From assembly GCA_024636425.1 (NCBI GenBank), contig JAGXHB010000249.1, positions 1 through 13,380 on the forward strand: DNA of 13,380 bases, in the 5' to 3' direction. Positions 5,062-12,343 of the stretch are shown here, one piece after another. The notes beneath the pieces were generated by a model. It did no database searches. It saw nothing but the letters and a program-made list of their open reading frames with translations, and was not told the origin of the DNA. Positions within the stretch are counted from its first letter, which is position 1; each line of letters begins with the position of its first letter. The translations under genes and the position numbers were made by a program. Origin of the DNA: Roseobacter sp. GTDB taxonomy: Bacteria > Pseudomonadota > Alphaproteobacteria > Rhodobacterales > Rhodobacteraceae.

Positions 5062-6765
5062 ATGACAGAGGCTGCGAAGAAAGAGAGGACATGGCGCAAG
5101 GCAGATGGCTCAATCCTTCCGCCTGCGCCGCGTCGTTCTCAGCATCACACGCCTGACCTCTTTGAATTAGGTACCAATGCCGCGACTTTGACAGATAGAG
5201 GGGACCGTCCTAGTGAGTTTTCAATTTTCGCGCCCGAAGCGGAAGCCGAAAACTGGACCCCGGCAGACAAAGCTATGCATTTCATGCATGCCCTCCATAT
5301 TCCAGAGGGTCCGAACGCCGGAAAGCCCGTCACGCTGGCCCCTTTTCAGCGGCAATTCATTGAAGGCGCAATGACCCCGGAAACTGCCAACGCCATTCTA
5401 AGCATCGGGCGCGGCAACGGGAAATCCGCTATAACGGCGGGCCTTGCCCTTGGCGGTCTGATCGGTGTTTGGGATCGCCAGCCCCGGCGCGAGATCATCG
5501 CAGCCGCCCGGACGCGTGATCAGGGCCGCATTATCTGGGACTTTGTTGCGGGCTTCATCGCCAGCCTACCTTTGGAGATCCAGCGGCACTTCATTTTTCG
5601 GCGGGCCCCACGGCTTGAAATCGAATACCAGGGCGACGGCGGCGGGCATGTTCTGCGCGTCATCGCGGCGGATGGTAAGTCAGCCCTTGGCGGTGCGCCA
5701 ACAATGGCGATCCTGGACGAACGCGGGCATTGGGCACTCGATCGTGGTGATGAGCTGGAACATGCGCTTTTGTCCGGTCTGGGCAAGCGTGAGGGCCGCG
5801 CGTTCCTGATCAGCACAAGCGCCAGCGACGACACGCACCCCTTTTCCAGATGGATCGATGATCCTTCAACCGGGTCTTATGTCCAGGAACATCGGCCCGC
5901 GCCTGGACTGCCAGCGGATGACGTAGAAAGCCTGCTGATCGCCAACCCAGGCGCGCCGCATGGCATCGGCGGCAATATCGAATGGCTTGAAGGGCAAGCG
6001 AAGCGGGCCATCGCCCGAGGCGGCTCAAGCCTGACAAGTTTCCGGCTCTATAACCGGAATGAGCGGGTGGCAGGTGACAGCCGGGATCTACTGATCACTT
6101 TGGACGAATGGCTCAACTGCGAAACCGACAGCTTGCCACCGCGCCAAGGCGGCGTAGTGATCGGGATCGACCTGGGCGGCTCGGCCTCTATGACGGCAGC
6201 GGCCTTCTACTGGCCTGAAACCGGCAGGCTCGAATGCAAAGGCACCTTTCCGTCTATGCCGAGTTTGCTTGATCGGGGGCAATCTGACGGCGTGGCGGGT
6301 CGCTATGTCGAGATGCAAGACCGGGGCGAACTGTCGGTTCTCGGAGACAAGACAGTGCCGGTCGCGCCTTGGCTGGTCGAGGTGATGCGCCACGTCGAGG
6401 ATCAGCCCGTCATCTCGATCACGATGGACCGGTACAAACAGGCCGAACTTGGCGAAGCAATCAACCGCGCCGGAATCCGCGCGCCTTTGGTCTGGCGGGG
6501 CCAAGGCTTTCGGGACGGCGGCGAAGATGCAGAAAGATTCCGGCGCGCGGCGTTCGACGGTCTGGTCAAAGCGCAGCCGTCACTGCTGTTGCGCTCGGCC
6601 TTCATGGACACGGTCTGCCTGCGCGACCCTGCGAACAATATCAAGATTGCAAAGGCCCGATCGACGGGCCGGATCGACGCAGCGGCGGCATCTGTTCTGG
6701 CCGTCGCACAAGGCGCGCGGATCGCAGCACAACCCAAAACGAAAGCGAAAGCACTATGGCTATGA
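5062..6765 (+). CDS. Phage terminase large subunit (TerL)
   Basis: The 567-aa product is the packaging motor that translocates DNA into the prohead and cuts the concatemer. The ATPase domain has Walker A GRGNGKS at residues 116-122 and Walker B MAILDE (acidic pair Asp219/Glu220), with STSAS (251-255) in the motif III position. The RNase H-like nuclease domain shows Asp370 in GIDLGG, Asp456 in TMDRY and Asp539 in GRIDAAAA. The first ~60 residues are a proline- and charge-rich tail ahead of the conserved start. Length is normal for the HK97/phiE125-like TerL group (about 550 aa). No TerS partner is seen nearby, which is unusual. The weak GAGAGG before the ATG and the long structured leader suggest its expression is controlled separately from the upstream genes. 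Confidence 0.95.
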   Translation: MTEAAKKERTWRKADGSILPPAPRRSQHHTPDLFELGTNAATLTDRGDRPSEFSIFAPEAEAENWTPADKAMHFMHALHIPEGPNAGKPVTLAPFQRQFIEGAMTPETANAILSIGRGNGKSAITAGLALGGLIGVWDRQPRREIIAAARTRDQGRIIWDFVAGFIASLPLEIQRHFIFRRAPRLEIEYQGDGGGHVLRVIAADGKSALGGAPTMAILDERGHWALDRGDELEHALLSGLGKREGRAFLISTSASDDTHPFSRWIDDPSTGSYVQEHRPAPGLPADDVESLLIANPGAPHGIGGNIEWLEGQAKRAIARGGSSLTSFRLYNRNERVAGDSRDLLITLDEWLNCETDSLPPRQGGVVIGIDLGGSASMTAAAFYWPETGRLECKGTFPSMPSLLDRGQSDGVAGRYVEMQDRGELSVLGDKTVPVAPWLVEVMRHVEDQPVISITMDRYKQAELGEAINRAGIRAPLVWRGQGFRDGGEDAERFRRAAFDGLVKAQPSLLLRSAFMDTVCLRDPANNIKIAKARSTGRIDAAAASVLAVAQGARIAAQPKTKAKALWL

Positions 6766-7091
6766 ATGCTGGGAGACTGGACAGGCGCGTCCAATTCATG
6801 CGCAACGAAGTGATTGAAGACGAATACGGCAATGTCGTCGGGGAATTAATTGCCCTGGGATCGCCTGTTTATGCTTCTCGCAATGACGTGTCCGATGCTG
6901 AAAAATTCGCGGGTGGCACCATTGAATCAACGCTGGATGCTCGTTTCACTGTCCGATCGTCACCCTTCACCCGAGGCATCACCCCGGGTGACCGCCTGAT
7001 AAACGAAGGTCTGGACTTCGACATCATCGGAATCAAGCAAGCCGGGGGCCGTCGAGCCTTCCTTGAACTTAGCTGCAAGGCTCGGGTCTGA
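6756..7091 (+). CDS. Phage head-tail adaptor (head closure) protein
   Basis: The 111-aa product starts MAMNAGRLDRRVQFMRNEV and matches the SPP1 gp16 / HK97 gp7-type adaptor family. This has an N-terminal 'AG-LDRRV-' strand, a central region with EKFAGGTIESTLDARFTVRSS and a C-terminal PGDRLINEGLDFDIIGI barrel strand close to the family motif 'D--------Y-I--I'. Adaptors sit between the connector and the tail and seal the portal channel. The start at 6756 overlaps the end of terL by 10 bp, so translation is coupled; a second ATG at 6762 is possible. The upstream-extended frame to 6369 is out-of-frame terL sequence and is not part of the gene. Confidence 0.85.
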   Translation: MAMNAGRLDRRVQFMRNEVIEDEYGNVVGELIALGSPVYASRNDVSDAEKFAGGTIESTLDARFTVRSSPFTRGITPGDRLINEGLDFDIIGIKQAGGRRAFLELSCKARV

Positions 7092-7093
7092 TC

Positions 7094-7444
7094 ATGGGGG
7101 TCAGACGCGATCATCACAGGTTTTCCAAGCGGGTCACCAGGACAAAACGCTGGAAGGCACTGCGCGCCGAGATCCTTGAGCGTGACCGCTACCGCTGTTG
7201 CTCATGCGGCTGCGGCGGGCGGCTGGAAGTGGATCACGTCAAGCCGGTCAGGACGCACCCGGAGCTGTCCTATGAACCGCGCAACCTTCAGGCACTTTGC
7301 CCGAGTTGCCACACCCGAAAAACAAGGATCGAGTGCGGGCATCCCCCGCCCCGAAAGGACCGTCAGGAATGGCGGCAAGCTATCGAGGCGCTATCGCGTC
7401 CCGGTGAACGCAGCATCATCACAAAGGAAATCAAAGATGCTTAG
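7094..7444 (+). CDS. HNH endonuclease
   Basis: The 116-aa product is a compact HNH nuclease. Zinc-binding CysXXCys pairs flank the fold: CCSCGC around residues 35-40 and CPSCH at 69-73. The catalytic core has His48 in EVDHVKPV, Asn64 in RNLQAL and His73 in CHTRKT. Small HNH proteins of this type are part of many HK97-like packaging machines, where they act with TerL in cleavage of cohesive ends. In those phages the gene is next to terS/terL; here it sits between the adaptor and capsid genes. It starts 2 bp after the adaptor stop and its last codons overlap the capsid start. Confidence 0.93.
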   Translation: MGVRRDHHRFSKRVTRTKRWKALRAEILERDRYRCCSCGCGGRLEVDHVKPVRTHPELSYEPRNLQALCPSCHTRKTRIECGHPPPRKDRQEWRQAIEALSRPGERSIITKEIKDA

Positions 7445-8708
7445 ATCAGTAGAAATCACCCGCCGTCAGTCGGAGATCCGCCAAAACCTTGCGGAGCTGG
7501 CGAACAAGGAAACTCCATCCGAGGACGAAATCCGCAAGATGGGTGAACTCGATATCGAATATCGGGCCAACGAAACCAAATACCGCGCGGCCTTGATCTC
7601 CGAGGATACCGAACGCCGGGACGCTGGCAGTGAGCTGGAAACCCGTTCCGGTCAGGAATGGGCGGATCTGATGGCCGGTTTCGAGATGCGCCAGGTTGCC
7701 CTTGCCCTGGACGAAGGCCGCCAGCTTGACGGCCAGACCGCCGAGATCGTGACAGAGCTGCGCAACGCAGGCGGTTTCCGAGGCATCCCCGTGCCATGGC
7801 AGGCACTTGAGACGCGGGCCGGTGAGACGGTCGCGGGTGGCACCCCGAACCCGATCCAAACCCGCCCGATCATCGACCGCCTTTTCCCTGACAGCGTAGC
7901 GGCCCGCATGGGTGCGCAGATGATCAGCATCGAGGCGGGCGCGCTGGAATGGCCGGTCACCACATCGGCAGTAACGGCAGGCTGGGCAGCGTCGGAGACA
8001 GGCAATGTCGCGGGTCCGACCGTCTACGCCACCACAGACCGCGCCATGTCGCCAGACCACAATCTTGGCATTCAGATGCGTATCACTCGCAAGGCTCTGA
8101 AACAGTCGGGCGCGGCGCTAGAACAGGCGGTACGCCGGGATATGAACGGCGCTATGGGAGCGGCAATGGATCAGGCGGCGTTCCTTGGAACCGGTGCTGA
8201 CGGCCAACCCCTCGGCGTCATCACGGGCGCTGCGACCTACGGCATCACAGCGACCGCGATCAACGCGCTGGCAAGCTGGGGCGCATTCCGTGCCGCGGTG
8301 ACACGGTTCATGACATCGAACGCTGCGGGATCTCCTGACGCGGTGCGCAGCCTGATCCGGCCCGAGCTTTGGGATTACCTGGACGGCGTCCTGATCGACG
8401 GCACGGCAGTCTCTGAATGGGATCGACTGCTGAAAAACCTGCCATCGGCCAACATAGCAATGACCAACAACGCGCTGGCTGCGCCATCCGGCACCCCTGC
8501 TGCAACCTCGGCGCTGCTGACCACGGCGGCGGGCGGTGTGGCCCCGATCTTCATTGGTGCATGGGGCGCGGTCGATATGATCCGCGACCCTTACAGCGAT
8601 GCGCAGTCGGGCGGCTTGCGGATCACGGCGCTGGCAACCATGGACGTCACCGTCGCGCGCCCTGTTCAGCTGCAACTGCTGACCGGCCTTGAGCTGGCCG
8701 CTGCATAA
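7437..8708 (+). CDS. HK97-family major capsid protein
   Basis: I start this 423-aa protein at the ATG at 7437, which has a strong AAAGGA site about 9 nt upstream inside the HNH gene; the longer open frame to 7176 is HNH sequence in another frame. Residues 1-60 are a charged coiled-coil (ITRRQSEIRQNLAELANKE…), the delta/scaffold domain that the prohead protease removes in this family. The mature capsid fold follows from about residue 125 (ETRAGETVAGGTPNP), with EWPVTT, a helical spine (RITRKALKQSGAALEQAV) and the conserved FLGTGADGQPLGVI (249-262). The cleavage position is inferred, not seen. The gene is followed by the protease gene, the reverse of the usual order. Confidence 0.95.
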   Translation: MLRSVEITRRQSEIRQNLAELANKETPSEDEIRKMGELDIEYRANETKYRAALISEDTERRDAGSELETRSGQEWADLMAGFEMRQVALALDEGRQLDGQTAEIVTELRNAGGFRGIPVPWQALETRAGETVAGGTPNPIQTRPIIDRLFPDSVAARMGAQMISIEAGALEWPVTTSAVTAGWAASETGNVAGPTVYATTDRAMSPDHNLGIQMRITRKALKQSGAALEQAVRRDMNGAMGAAMDQAAFLGTGADGQPLGVITGAATYGITATAINALASWGAFRAAVTRFMTSNAAGSPDAVRSLIRPELWDYLDGVLIDGTAVSEWDRLLKNLPSANIAMTNNALAAPSGTPAATSALLTTAAGGVAPIFIGAWGAVDMIRDPYSDAQSGGLRITALATMDVTVARPVQLQLLTGLELAAA

Positions 8709-9283
8709 TGCTCTGGGGCGCTCATACCGGCAGCCTTGAGCTGCGCACCGAGGGCGGAGAAATCCGCCTTCGGGCAACCTTCCCATATGGTCGGGAAACC
8801 GTGCTGGCCGAGCGCATTGGGTCTGGGCGTGAGCGTCGAGAGATGATCGCGGCCCGCGCCTTTGCTGATCGGATCGGGCGCGGCGAGGACGTGCATTTTC
8901 TGGCCGGCCATGACTTCAACAAGCCGCTGGCATCACGTTCCGCCGGCAGCCTGACCCTGACCGAAACCGACGACGCCCTTGCAATCGACGCGACGATAAG
9001 CGCCGACATGGGCCAAGTCAGCTATGTGCGGGACTTCCTGACCGCCCATGCTGCTGGGCTGGTGCGTGGCCTTTCACCGGGCTTTCGGGTTCGCCCTGGT
9101 GGCGAGACGGTCGAAGAACGCGACGGTGCAATCCTGCGCACGATCCGGGCGGCTGACCTGATCGAGATCAGCGCCGTGACCAAACCCGCCTACCCACAAG
9201 CACAGATCGAGGCGCGAGATTGGGCATTCTTGCCCGAGGTCAAACGGGCCAACCTTATCTGTCATCACAATCGCTGGAGATAA
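8708..9283 (+). CDS. HK97-family prohead maturation protease
   Basis: The 191-aa product is a serine protease of the U35/S78 (prohead protease) family. It shows the catalytic His68 in FLAGHDF, the nucleophile Ser123 in GLSPGF and the conserved C-terminal EISAVTKPAYPQAQI block (153-167). It matures the prohead by cutting the capsid delta domain. Its ATG overlaps the capsid stop (TAATG), which couples its synthesis to that of its substrate. The length is normal and all key residues are present, so it should be active. Confidence 0.93.
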   Translation: MLWGAHTGSLELRTEGGEIRLRATFPYGRETVLAERIGSGRERREMIAARAFADRIGRGEDVHFLAGHDFNKPLASRSAGSLTLTETDDALAIDATISADMGQVSYVRDFLTAHAAGLVRGLSPGFRVRPGGETVEERDGAILRTIRAADLIEISAVTKPAYPQAQIEARDWAFLPEVKRANLICHHNRWR

Positions 9284-9285
9284 CA

Positions 9286-10350
9286 ATGCTCGGATGGATC
9301 ATGAACAAGCTGCGCCCGATCGAGACACGATCGAGCGGCAGCGGATACACCGCCCAGGTGATGGCCGCGCGTGACAGCTACATCAGCGGGCGGCGCGGCG
9401 TGGCAGAGCTGACTGCGACCGTGCAAAGCTGTGTCAGCCTATGGGAAGGCGGCTTTGCGATGGCAGACGTGTCAGGCACGGATCTGCTGACCCGTCAGAA
9501 CATGGCCATGATCGCCCGCGCCGCTGCCCTGACCGGCGAAGCGGTATATCTGATCACGGATCTGGGGCTTGTTCCCGCGACCGATTGGGACGTGACCACC
9601 CGCGACGGCCGACCCCGTGCTTACCGGCTTTCTATTCCCGAGGCGGGCGGCGGCCGGACCGTGACCGCCCTTGCCGCCGAGGTGCTGCATCTGCGCATTG
9701 GGTCCGACCATCTGACCCCGTGGATCGGCACGGCACCCTTGCGCAGATCCAGCCTGACCGGCGCAATGCTACACGCGGTCGAATCCGCTCTGGCAGAGAC
9801 ATTCGAGAATGCGCCCCTCGGCTCATTGATCGTTCCCTTGCCAGACACCGGAGCCGATGACATGGCCACCATGCGCGGTGCGTTCAAAGGGCGCCGGGGA
9901 TCTACCCTTGTGATCGAGGGCGTGGCCCAGGCGACGGCGGCGGGCATGAACCCGACGATCGGGCAGAAACCCGATCAGATCTCGCCGGATCTGTCCAAGA
10001 GTATGACAGACGAAACCCTGTCAGCGGCCCGCGAGGGAATCGGCATGGCTTACGGCGTCCTGCCGTCATTCTTCAATCGCGCTGCAACCGGCCCGGTGAT
10101 CAGAGAGGCGCAGCGCCAGCTGGCCATCTGGACGCTACAGCCGATTGCTGCGCTGCTGGCAGACGAGGCATCCATCAAGCTGGGGGCAGAGGTGATGATC
10201 GACACGATCCGACCCTTGCAAGCCTTCGATGCAGGTGGACGTGCGCGCGCCCTGGCCGCGATCATCAAGACGATGGCCGAGGCAAAGGAAGCAGGCATCG
10301 CCCCGGCTGACGTGTCAGGTGCGATGCGCATGGTCGATTGGGAGAGATAG
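9286..10350 (+). CDS. HK97-family phage portal protein
   Basis: I place the start at 9286, where GGAG lies 7 nt upstream and the ATG follows the protease stop by 2 bp; extension to 9220 would run through protease sequence. The 354-aa product has the usual portal features: an N-terminal tail, a core with NMAMIARAAALTGEAVYLI and WDVTT, LHLRIGSD followed by PLRRSSLTGAMLHAVESALAETFENAP, the 'G--I--AYGVLPSFF' block near residues 255-270 (GIGMAYGVLPSFF), and WTLQPIAALLADE. Portals form the dodecameric DNA gate of the head. It is a little shorter than typical relatives (about 390-430 aa). It is the last gene of the capsid operon; in most phages it comes before protease and capsid. Confidence 0.92.
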   Translation: MLGWIMNKLRPIETRSSGSGYTAQVMAARDSYISGRRGVAELTATVQSCVSLWEGGFAMADVSGTDLLTRQNMAMIARAAALTGEAVYLITDLGLVPATDWDVTTRDGRPRAYRLSIPEAGGGRTVTALAAEVLHLRIGSDHLTPWIGTAPLRRSSLTGAMLHAVESALAETFENAPLGSLIVPLPDTGADDMATMRGAFKGRRGSTLVIEGVAQATAAGMNPTIGQKPDQISPDLSKSMTDETLSAAREGIGMAYGVLPSFFNRAATGPVIREAQRQLAIWTLQPIAALLADEASIKLGAEVMIDTIRPLQAFDAGGRARALAAIIKTMAEAKEAGIAPADVSGAMRMVDWER

Positions 10351-10431
10351 GCAAGGTACGCCTCGGGTAGCTCAAGGTTATCGTCCCGAAAGTGCCTCGG
10401 ATCAGTCGGTGAGTGCCGTAAAACCCCGACA

Positions 10432-10468
10432 GCGCGCGGCCTGCCTCAACTCCGTAGGCGCGGCGCGC
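10432..10468 (+). terminator. Likely terminator after the capsid operon
   Basis: GCGCGC (10432-10437) pairs with GCGCGC (10463-10468), and the inner GCCT/AGGC (10439-10442, 10456-10459) extends the stem. The following plus-strand sequence is T-rich but interrupted (TCTATTCCTTTATTTT). It lies between convergent genes (portal on plus, 60-aa protein on minus), where a shared terminator would be expected. It is a weaker match than the hairpin at 4642. Confidence 0.45.
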
Positions 10469-10476
10469 AACTTGCT

Positions 10477-10659
10477 CTATTCCTTTATTTTCTCAAGGGG
10501 TTCACGAAAATCAAGCAACTCTTGTGCAGTCGCTTCTAACGCAGGTATCAGGGACCGCATTAAGCCGTTCAGCTCTTCCTGCAACTCGTTCTGCTTTTGC
10601 ATCCGAACGCCAAGCGTTTCTAGCGCCGTGGCAATATCTTGAGCGATTGCATCATCCAT
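10477..10659 (-). CDS. Small helical protein in the repressor operon
   Basis: The 60-aa product (start MDDAIAQDIATALETLGVRM) is almost entirely helical with heptad-like spacing of hydrophobic residues, suggesting a short coiled coil or oligomerising protein. I chose the ATG at 10659, which has AGGAG about 9 nt upstream and overlaps the repressor stop (ATGGATGA); the longer frame to 10737 would run through repressor sequence. It is co-transcribed with the XRE repressor, so it may modulate it. I do not recognise a family. Confidence 0.65.
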   Translation of the reverse strand: MDDAIAQDIATALETLGVRMQKQNELQEELNGLMRSLIPALEATAQELLDFREPLEKIKE

Positions 10660-10891
10660 CTTGCGAACTCCTATGTTTAAGTCTGACACCGGCACCACCG
10701 CCGTTTTCTTCGATGAATTCGACCCCAGCGGTTTCAAGCGCGCTGCGGATAGTCAAGACCGTGGAGGGTTTCAATTCCTCACCACGTTCAAGCCGTGACA
10801 CGGTAGCCTGCGCGACATCAGCAAGGGCAGCAAGATCACGAACGCCAAGGCCAAGGGCGGCGCGGGCCATTTTGCATTGTGCGGCATTCAT
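10652..10891 (-). CDS. XRE-family transcriptional regulator
   Basis: The 79-aa product, from ATG at 10891 (AGGG about 9 nt upstream), is a single helix-turn-helix domain: CKMARAALGLGVRDLAALAD, then VAQATVSRLERGEELKPST as turn and recognition helix, and the C-terminal LETAGVEFIEENGGGAGVRL typical of small Cro/C1-like alphaproteobacterial regulators. A longer frame to 10981 would cross both operator palindromes and is unlikely. One operator lies immediately upstream of its ribosome binding site and another 46 bp further, so it probably represses itself and the divergent genes at 10981 onward. It is the candidate master repressor of this element. Confidence 0.88.
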   Translation of the reverse strand: MNAAQCKMARAALGLGVRDLAALADVAQATVSRLERGEELKPSTVLTIRSALETAGVEFIEENGGGAGVRLKHRSSQDG

Positions 10892-10895
10892 TTTT

Positions 10896-10908
10896 ATAAC
10901 CCTGTTAT
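10896..10908. promoter_or_regulatory. Operator palindrome 1 (ATAACCCTGTTAT)
   Basis: This is a perfect 5-bp inverted repeat (ATAAC/GTTAT) around a 3-bp centre, just upstream of the XRE start and overlapping its leader. It is nearly identical to the palindrome at 10942-10954, with one base different in the centre. A binding site for the adjacent repressor is the simplest reading. Confidence 0.7.
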
Positions 10909-10941
10909 TTTTCTTGACGCGTGGCGAAGCTTGTGAAAAGC

Positions 10942-10954
10942 ATAACCTTGTTAT
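10942..10954. promoter_or_regulatory. Operator palindrome 2 (ATAACCTTGTTAT)
   Basis: This is a second copy of the ATAAC-N3-GTTAT palindrome, 46 bp centre to centre from the first, 27 bp before the ATG of the divergent gene. The pair frames the divergent promoter region. A TTGACG at 10914-10919 could be a plus-strand -35 box, but I see no well-spaced -10. Confidence 0.7.
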
Positions 10955-10980
10955 CAATACCACATCAGGAGACTGAAACA

Positions 10981-11364
10981 ATGACTAAAGAACGCGTTTG
11001 CGCGAACAGCCCCGCCATGTTCCGCCGCATGATGATGACCATTCTGCCGGTCGCAGGGGTTTCCTGCGCTGCACCGTTGTTAGCTCAAGAAGGAACATCG
11101 GAAATCCTGCGCCTGTTTCACGCGCATCGTCGGATAACGAAAGCCGCTCACATTTACGCACGCACAGTGAGTGACCAAGACGAAGATCTTGAGATGCTTT
11201 TCTATCGCCGCACCGATCGCATTCAGGATGCAATGATGGCATTGCCCTCAAGCAGCGCAGCTGACTTCGCCGCAAAGATGATCATTTCGCACTGTGATGG
11301 CGAGTTTTCATGCCTTTCTGACGAAGATCCGGTCTGGGTCGAGGCGCGTCAGCTCACGTCTTAA
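10981..11364 (+). CDS. Small hypothetical protein with Tat-like N-terminus
   Basis: I start at the ATG at 10981 (AGGAG about 10 nt upstream), giving 127 aa; the longer frame from 10921 would run through the operator. The N-terminus FRRMMMTILPVAGVSCAAPLLAQ looks like a short signal peptide with twin arginines, ending in a possible cleavage site near residue 36. The rest is a soluble helical domain with RRTDRIQDAMMALPSSSAADFAAKM (about 76-100), a pattern I associate with small proteins in Rhodobacteraceae prophages. Its function is not known. It is the first plus-strand gene across the divergent operator region, so it is probably repressed by the XRE protein. Confidence 0.65.
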   Translation: MTKERVCANSPAMFRRMMMTILPVAGVSCAAPLLAQEGTSEILRLFHAHRRITKAAHIYARTVSDQDEDLEMLFYRRTDRIQDAMMALPSSSAADFAAKMIISHCDGEFSCLSDEDPVWVEARQLTS

Positions 11365-11420
11365 CGCAGAACCTACATTTACAGTTGACCGAGCCTCTTA
11401 TTGCAGGTAGCACATTAAGA

Positions 11421-12161
11421 ATGAAATCCAGCGCATTCATCAAAATTATCGCAAAAGCATACCGGGTCGAAGAACAGACCGTGGGGCTTTATACCCGCTT
11501 CATGAAAGAGGCTGGCCTGATCACTTCGGGTGCAAGGGGTGTGAATGCACCTCACATGCACCCGCGTGACGCGGTAAGGCTCACGATTGCGCTTCTTGCA
11601 ACGGGCACCGCTGCCCACGCTGCCCCTCTTTATCGCCGGTTTGCAGGCATGGAAGTCCAGCCCTTCGCTTCAAAAGATCAGCTCGTCCCTAACTCTGGCA
11701 TTTCCGAAGGCGCTACTCTCGAAGCTGTCCTGCTGCACATGTTTTCCGCCGATATGTTTCCCGAAGGCATTCCAGGGGGCGGACCAATGGACTGCAATCC
11801 ATATCTTGAGCTTCAAGAAGGTCAGAGGATTGCAACAATCAAGTATTCTACACTGGTCAATGGTAAATTGGCCCATGACGAGAAGAACCGGGCAACCGCC
11901 TTTTTCATGACGCGTGATCGTCCTCGTGATATGGCGGCTCAGGATAGACAAGCGCACGGTGGTATTTTCGTCTCACGCGGCCTTGCCACAATGTCCCTGA
12001 GTGAATGCGCGATACCGTTCTACCTTGAATGGCGTGACAAGGTCTCTTGGGAAACCATGGAAAAAGAGACTGCGGATGAAAAGGAACAGCGGTTCCGCCA
12101 TGGTAATTTCACGCTCGCGAAGGGGCTTTGGTTTGACCGTGATCTTGGGGAGGGCGTGTAA
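11421..12161 (+). CDS. Unrecognised 246-aa protein, possible DNA-binding N-terminus
   Basis: I prefer the ATG at 11421 to the TTG at 11385; neither has a strong ribosome binding site. The N-terminal 70 residues (FIKIIAKAYRVEEQTVGLYTRFMKEAGLI near the start) have the helix pattern of a winged-helix or helix-turn-helix domain, followed by HMHPRDAVRLTIALLATG and a helix. The C-terminal part is mixed alpha/beta with no catalytic motif I can name. It lies downstream of the operator region and is joined to the next gene by a TAATG overlap, so it belongs to the repressor-controlled early operon that ends with the integrase. A regulatory or replication-initiation role is conceivable but not shown. 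Confidence 0.6.
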   Translation: MKSSAFIKIIAKAYRVEEQTVGLYTRFMKEAGLITSGARGVNAPHMHPRDAVRLTIALLATGTAAHAAPLYRRFAGMEVQPFASKDQLVPNSGISEGATLEAVLLHMFSADMFPEGIPGGGPMDCNPYLELQEGQRIATIKYSTLVNGKLAHDEKNRATAFFMTRDRPRDMAAQDRQAHGGIFVSRGLATMSLSECAIPFYLEWRDKVSWETMEKETADEKEQRFRHGNFTLAKGLWFDRDLGEGV

Positions 12162-12343
12162 TGGCTGCCCGTCCCGCTCTTGTCACGCAGACCGAGATCA
12201 AACGCACTTTGCAAGCCGCATTGCTGGCGGGGCTGCGCATCGGCAGGGTCGAGGTGGATCATGCCACGGGCCGCGTAGTGGTTTTCCCTGAAGGCGCTGC
12301 GGCTCAAGCTGCTGGGCCAGATCCTGACGAGCTGCTGCGATGA
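12161..12343 (+). CDS. Small hypothetical protein preceding the integrase
   Basis: This 60-aa protein (MAARPALVTQTEIKRTLQAA at its start) has a helix followed by a short beta region (RIGRVEVDHATGRVVVFP). Similar short proteins sit directly before integrase genes in many alphaproteobacterial prophages; the function is not established. It is coupled on both sides: TAATG with the 246-aa gene and an ATGA overlap with the integrase. An accessory role in integration or excision is possible from position alone. Confidence 0.65.
   Translation: MAARPALVTQTEIKRTLQAALLAGLRIGRVEVDHATGRVVVFPEGAAAQAAGPDPDELLR

Noticed and set aside
6369..6755. N-terminal extension of the head-tail adaptor
   Set aside because: It is terL sequence in another frame; the family start matches the ATG at 6756 or 6762.
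7176..7436. N-terminal extension of the capsid protein
   Set aside because: It is HNH sequence in another frame; a good ribosome binding site supports the start at 7437.
7446..8060. Long minus-strand frames opposite the capsid gene
   Set aside because: They are typical antisense frames of GC-rich coding DNA without family resemblance.
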